This document shows positions 63,211 through 64,000 of a stretch of DNA of 64,000 nt, one piece after another. This DNA is from Strongylocentrotus purpuratus (taxonomy: Eukaryota > Echinodermata > Echinoidea > Camarodonta > Strongylocentrotidae). The position numbers and the translations under genes are program-made. Each line of letters begins with the position of its first letter. The stretch's first letter is position 1. Under the pieces are notes generated by a model. That model was given only the letters and a program-made list of their open reading frames with translations, did not search any database and was not told the DNA's origin. The stretch covers positions 51,047,833 through 51,111,832 of the forward strand of contig NW_022145606.1 of NCBI RefSeq assembly GCF_000002235.5. The letters are read 5' to 3'.

Positions 63211-63915
63211 CTGAAATTCAAACAAAGAGACAAAAATTCATATTCCTTCAGACCGATGAGAGCCACACAATTGTGCCAGTTTTTATAAACAGCTGCGAAT
63301 GAATTAAATTGATCGCAACCGGATATCAATAAATGTTTCAAGAAAATCGCAAGTACTTTCAGAAAAATCAACTCAGGAGCAATTTCAATTACCCCTCCCC
63401 CCCCCCCCCCCTCCTCCAAACAAAAACAAAAGTGGCACCGCCCCTTGAGCAACGCAATGGTTTTGGTATGATGGTGGCTGTGTGTTCGGACACCCGTAAA
63501 AACAAAGCTGCAACTTTTGCCTTTGGATTAAAAAGAAAAAATGCATCAAATACATGTACCTTTAACAATGGTAAATATTTGTCATATACTATCCAACATA
63601 AGTCATATAAGATTAATGAAATATTGCTCGTTAACTCCTTTAGGTTACTGTTTGAAATCATCTTTCCGTATAGCCATCCTGTTCAGACACACGACCTGTT
63701 GGGTGAATCTGTTGATAGCTAGAATTTCTTAACTCTTAAAGAAACATACCTCTTCCATGAATAGTTAACTTAAGCCCTTTTCTTTTCCCTATCCCTTTCT
63801 AACATTGTGTATGTGCCTTTTCTGATGAAATTTAGTTGTATGTTTTGTATGTATGATTTTGTGTAAACGCTGTGATATAGTGTACAATGGAGAGCGTACT
63901 GAATACTAGTTATTT

Positions 63916-63946
<31 letters not shown>

Positions 63947-64000
63947 TAATATAACTAGGCGTTAACTCAAATAATATTACATGGAGCTAAGGCCCTTTTG
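63211..64000. other. Upstream intron, no supported exon
   Basis: Contains a C run, AT-rich DNA and an ATT microsatellite near 63920. The exon ending in phase 1 that must precede MAM 1 was not identified here. Confidence 0.5.

Noticed and set aside
63750..63800. Possible exon before MAM 1 with donor GTATGT
   Set aside because: Phase would fit, but the open part is only about 16 codons and lacks the GDIAIDD and Cys expected of a D segment.

Overview
The window is animal genomic DNA. It is AT-rich, intron-rich and crowded with SINE, LINE and foldback DNA-transposon debris. The repeat families and the huge tandem-MAM gene suggest an invertebrate deuterostome. A sea urchin or other echinoderm is my best guess, but no ribosomal or mitochondrial marker is present to prove it.

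One host gene fills the window on the minus strand. I can chain 50 exons between 63210 (upstream) and 750 (downstream). Every junction is GT-AG and every reading phase agrees, giving about 7.95 kb of coding sequence (about 2650 residues). The exons encode 16 back-to-back MAM domains. The N-terminus, promoter, stop codon and any transmembrane segment lie outside the window. MAM domains are extracellular adhesion modules, so the product should be secreted or cell-surface; its ligand is unknown. Exon labels: A is the first third (CxFE, xDWxR, GTGPxxDHT), B the middle (GxYxYxE, CxxFWYHMYG), C the strand after it (W, G, W), and D the end (GDIAIDD, final Cys). MAMs are numbered in transcription order, 1 at high coordinates. 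A always begins and ends in phase 1 when separate. D follows C in phase 0.

Layout: 63-53 kb holds MAM 1-2 and the D/A exon leading into MAM 3. 52.6-46.9 kb is a long intron with an intact Ty3/Gypsy retrotransposon (identical 233-bp LTRs, one 1312-codon Gag-Pol frame) sitting inside an older TTAA-flanked MITE. 45.5-29 kb holds the rest of MAM 3 through MAM 8. 27.5-17.4 kb holds MAM 9-11 and the first exon of MAM 12. 15.5-0.75 kb holds the rest of MAM 12 through the truncated MAM 16. Introns carry LINE 3' ends, two tRNA-headed SINE families, a 7SL/Alu-like SINE, at least four TTAA-flanked MITE families, a hAT-like MITE with an 8-bp target duplication, several near-perfect palindromes, and long micro- and minisatellites.

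Two observations stand out. First, at nine places the duplicated unit straddles an exon-intron boundary, copying a piece of exon together with its splice site into the neighbouring intron (11 extra acceptors at 18.97-20.09 kb, five extra donors at 8.03-8.58 kb). Second, exon sizes and sequence show that MAM 1-2-3 and MAM 4-5-6 are a tandem duplication of a three-domain block, with the same inter-domain intron missing in both.
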